Assembly: GCA_003535395.1 (NCBI GenBank)
Contig: DOHE01000075.1
Location: 1 to 7,462 of the forward strand
Direction: 5' to 3'
Length of the DNA: 7,462 nucleotides
DNA from: Clostridiales bacterium
GTDB taxonomy: Bacteria; Bacillota; Clostridia; UBA8921
Under the pieces are notes generated by a model. The model had not been told where the DNA came from and did not search any database. It saw only the letters and a program-made list of their open reading frames with translations. Positions within the stretch are counted from its first letter, which is position 1, and the number at the start of each line of letters is the position of its first letter. Below are positions 6,319 to 7,462 of this stretch, one piece after another. A program made the position numbers and the translations under genes.

Positions 6319-7097
6319 GCTGGCATCTTTTTCTTATTTGCATTCTCCACGCTTGCTTTCAGTGCTTCCATAAGGTCGATAATTTTTCCGGCGTTTTCAG
6401 GTTGCGCAGCGACGACCTCCTTGCCGGAGATCTTTGTTTCGATCAACTTGTGCAGCTTGATCTGGTATTCATCTTTGTATTGTGAGGGATCAAAGGGTGT
6501 GTCCATCGAATTGATCAGTATCTTTGCCATGTTCAGTTCCGCTTCCGAGACATTGGGTTTGGTATATTGTTTTTGAAGTGCCCGGATGTCGTCGGCATAA
6601 AACATGGTAGAGATCAGGAGGCCCTCCTCCCGCGGGAGGATCGCCATCAATGTGTCTTTCACGCCTATGACAGCTTTGCCGATGGCAATCTTTTGTTCAG
6701 CCATCAGGGCCGATCGAAGCAGCTCGAAAGCTTTTTCGCCTCCCGCTTCCGGTGCAGCCTGATAGGTCTTGTCATAGAAGACAGGGGATATCTGGTTGAG
6801 TTGTGCAAAGTGAAGAATTTGTATTGATTTTTCCTTTTCTGTCTTTATTTTTTCGATTTCGTCGTCTGTAATGACGACATATTTATCCTCATCATACTCA
6901 AAGCCCTTTACGATGTCTTCTGCGGTGATTTCCCTGCCGCAGTGTGTGCATGTTTTTCTGTAGCGGATGCGGCTGTTGTCATCCTTGTGCAGTTGATTGA
7001 AATGAATATCATTATCCTGGGTGGCTGTGTACATCGCGATCGGAATCGCGACCATGCCGAAAGTGATAACGGATTTACGGGATACGATAGCAAACAC
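6315..7097 (-). CDS. ku: Non-homologous end-joining protein Ku
   Basis: This 260-residue protein is bacterial Ku, which forms a ring-shaped dimer on DNA ends and recruits LigD. The N-terminal core SVITFGMVAIPIAMYTATQD (9-28), the HFNQLHK segment (32-38) and RIRYRKTC (43-50) are family hallmarks. A single CxxC pair (C50, C53, in CTHCG) resembles the zinc-binding insertion seen in some Ku proteins. The length is usual (250-300), and the short lysine-containing C-terminus (KKKMPA) fits the minimal form. The GTG at 7097 is the only ordinary start in frame after a stop at 7124-7122, but GGAGG (7101-7097) overlaps it. An ATC at 7088 sits 8 nt after this site, so the true start may be there. Its stop overlaps the start of the ligase gene, making a Ku-ligase-polymerase operon. 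Confidence 0.92.
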   Translation of the reverse strand: MFAIVSRKSVITFGMVAIPIAMYTATQDNDIHFNQLHKDDNSRIRYRKTCTHCGREITAEDIVKGFEYDEDKYVVITDDEIEKIKTEKEKSIQILHFAQLNQISPVFYDKTYQAAPEAGGEKAFELLRSALMAEQKIAIGKAVIGVKDTLMAILPREEGLLISTMFYADDIRALQKQYTKPNVSEAELNMAKILINSMDTPFDPSQYKDEYQIKLHKLIETKISGKEVVAAQPENAGKIIDLMEALKASVENANKKKMPA

Positions 7098-7101
7098 CTC
7101 C
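7097..7101 (-). promoter_or_regulatory. Ribosome binding site of ku that questions the start codon
   Basis: GGAGG on the minus strand (7101 down to 7097) is the only strong ribosome binding site before Ku. It overlaps the in-frame GTG at 7097, so it cannot serve it well. The in-frame codon at ideal spacing (8 nt) is ATC at 7088, giving a protein starting (M)VSRKSVITFG. Confidence 0.55.
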
Positions 7102-7121
7102 GAATCATAGTGTATCCCTTT

Positions 7122-7153
7122 TCACCGGTTCCTATCACCGGTTTCTATCACCG
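7122..7153. repeat. 13-bp tandem repeat between copA and ku
   Basis: TCACCGGTTYCTA occurs at 7122-7134 with one mismatch at its first-base context, again at 7135-7147, and as a six-base partial copy at 7148-7153. On the minus strand each copy carries CGGTGA; the outermost provides the copA stop codon. Because 13 is not a multiple of three, the TGA triplets at 7150, 7137 and 7124 fall in the three different frames. No clear terminator or promoter lies in this 50-bp gap. Confidence 0.6.
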
Positions 7154-7462
7154 CCGGGGTTTCCTTTCCTCTGCTGTCGACTTGAATCTCTTCAGGCGCA
7201 GGGCGTTTGTCAACACGGACACGGAGCTCAGGCTCATCGCTGCCGCTGCAATGATCGGGTTGAGCAGAGGCCCGCCCGCCAGATGGAGCACACCTGCTGC
7301 AACCGGAATACCGATTACATTGTATCCAAAGGCCCAAAACAGATTTTGCTTGATGTTGCGAAGGGTCTTTTTACTCAAATCGATGGCCGTCGGCACATCC
7401 AACAGGTCGGAACGCATCAGAACGATATCCGCGGATTCCATAGCCACATCCGTACCCGAGCC
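7148..7462 (-). CDS. copA: Copper-exporting P-type ATPase, C-terminal part (runs off the right edge)
   Basis: The last 104 residues of a P1B-type ATPase are present; the gene continues beyond the right edge in frame. The protein pumps Cu(I) out of the cytoplasm at the cost of [18 protein letters not shown] is the end of the phosphorylation/hinge domain of heavy-metal ATPases. It is followed by the last two membrane helices: [18 protein letters not shown] with the YN pair, and [19 protein letters not shown] with the M-x-x-S-S motif. These YN and MxxSS residues are the signature of Cu(I)-transporting members (group 1B-1) rather than zinc/cadmium pumps. It ends in a basic tail (ERKPRR). About 50 bp separate it from Ku on the same strand, so read-through into the repair operon is possible. 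The upstream metal-binding domains cannot be seen. Confidence 0.9.
   Translation of the reverse strand, partial: GSGTDVAMESADIVLMRSDLLDVPTAIDLSKKTLRNIKQNLFWAFGYNVIGIPVAAGVLHLAGGPLLNPIIAAAAMSLSSVSVLTNALRLKRFKSTAEERKPRR

Noticed and set aside
6625..6640. Perfect 16-bp palindrome TCCTCCCGCGGGAGGA
   Set aside because: It lies inside the ku coding sequence (codons for LPREE) and is explained by the protein sequence; no partner copy is seen.
6908..7138. Minus-strand 76-codon frame overlapping the Ku start; its ATG at 7108 has AAGGG upstream
   Set aside because: The product is not recognisable and overlaps the conserved Ku N-terminus in another frame; at most a short upstream leader peptide, which cannot be supported.

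Overview
This 7.5 kb window looks like the chromosome of a Gram-positive bacterium, most likely Firmicutes of the Clostridia type. The basis is strong GGAGG-type ribosome binding sites, textbook sigma-A promoters (one is an exact TTGACA-N17-TATAAT), a lipoprotein-anchored binding protein instead of a free periplasmic one, and the character of the Ku and LigD proteins. No RNA gene, CRISPR array, insertion sequence or phage gene was found. The genus cannot be told from the sequence.

Left part (1-2968): the first 66 codons of serC (phosphoserine aminotransferase) run off the left edge on the minus strand. It is divergent from a compact high-affinity zinc uptake operon on the plus strand: lipoprotein znuA, ATPase znuC and permease znuB, with each junction overlapping. 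The 211-bp gap between serC and znuA holds two facing promoters, and a 16-bp tandem repeat abuts the -35 box of the serC promoter.

Middle (2969-4285): a repeat-rich 168-bp intergenic region with a long hairpin and spaced direct repeats precedes a single gene of the uroporphyrinogen decarboxylase/corrinoid methyltransferase superfamily. Its substrate is unknown, and no corrinoid protein gene lies beside it.

Right part (4286-7462, all minus strand): a bacterial non-homologous end-joining (NHEJ) operon, read from right to left as Ku, a phosphoesterase-ligase protein, then an LigD-type polymerase/primase. It follows, after about 50 bp, the 3' end of a copper-exporting P-type ATPase gene. Ku binds broken ends. 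The phosphoesterase, polymerase and ligase activities would clean, fill and seal them.

The most unusual observation is in the LigD part. The ligase reading frame stops right after nucleotidyl-transferase motif V, so the whole OB-fold domain that normally follows (with motif VI) is absent. The polymerase begins at once in the -1 frame, overlapping by 49 nt. This looks like a PE-LIG-POL protein that lost its OB-fold and was split by a frame change, or else an odd new architecture. The Ku start is also odd: a perfect GGAGG sits where it would serve an ATC codon, not the only in-frame GTG.
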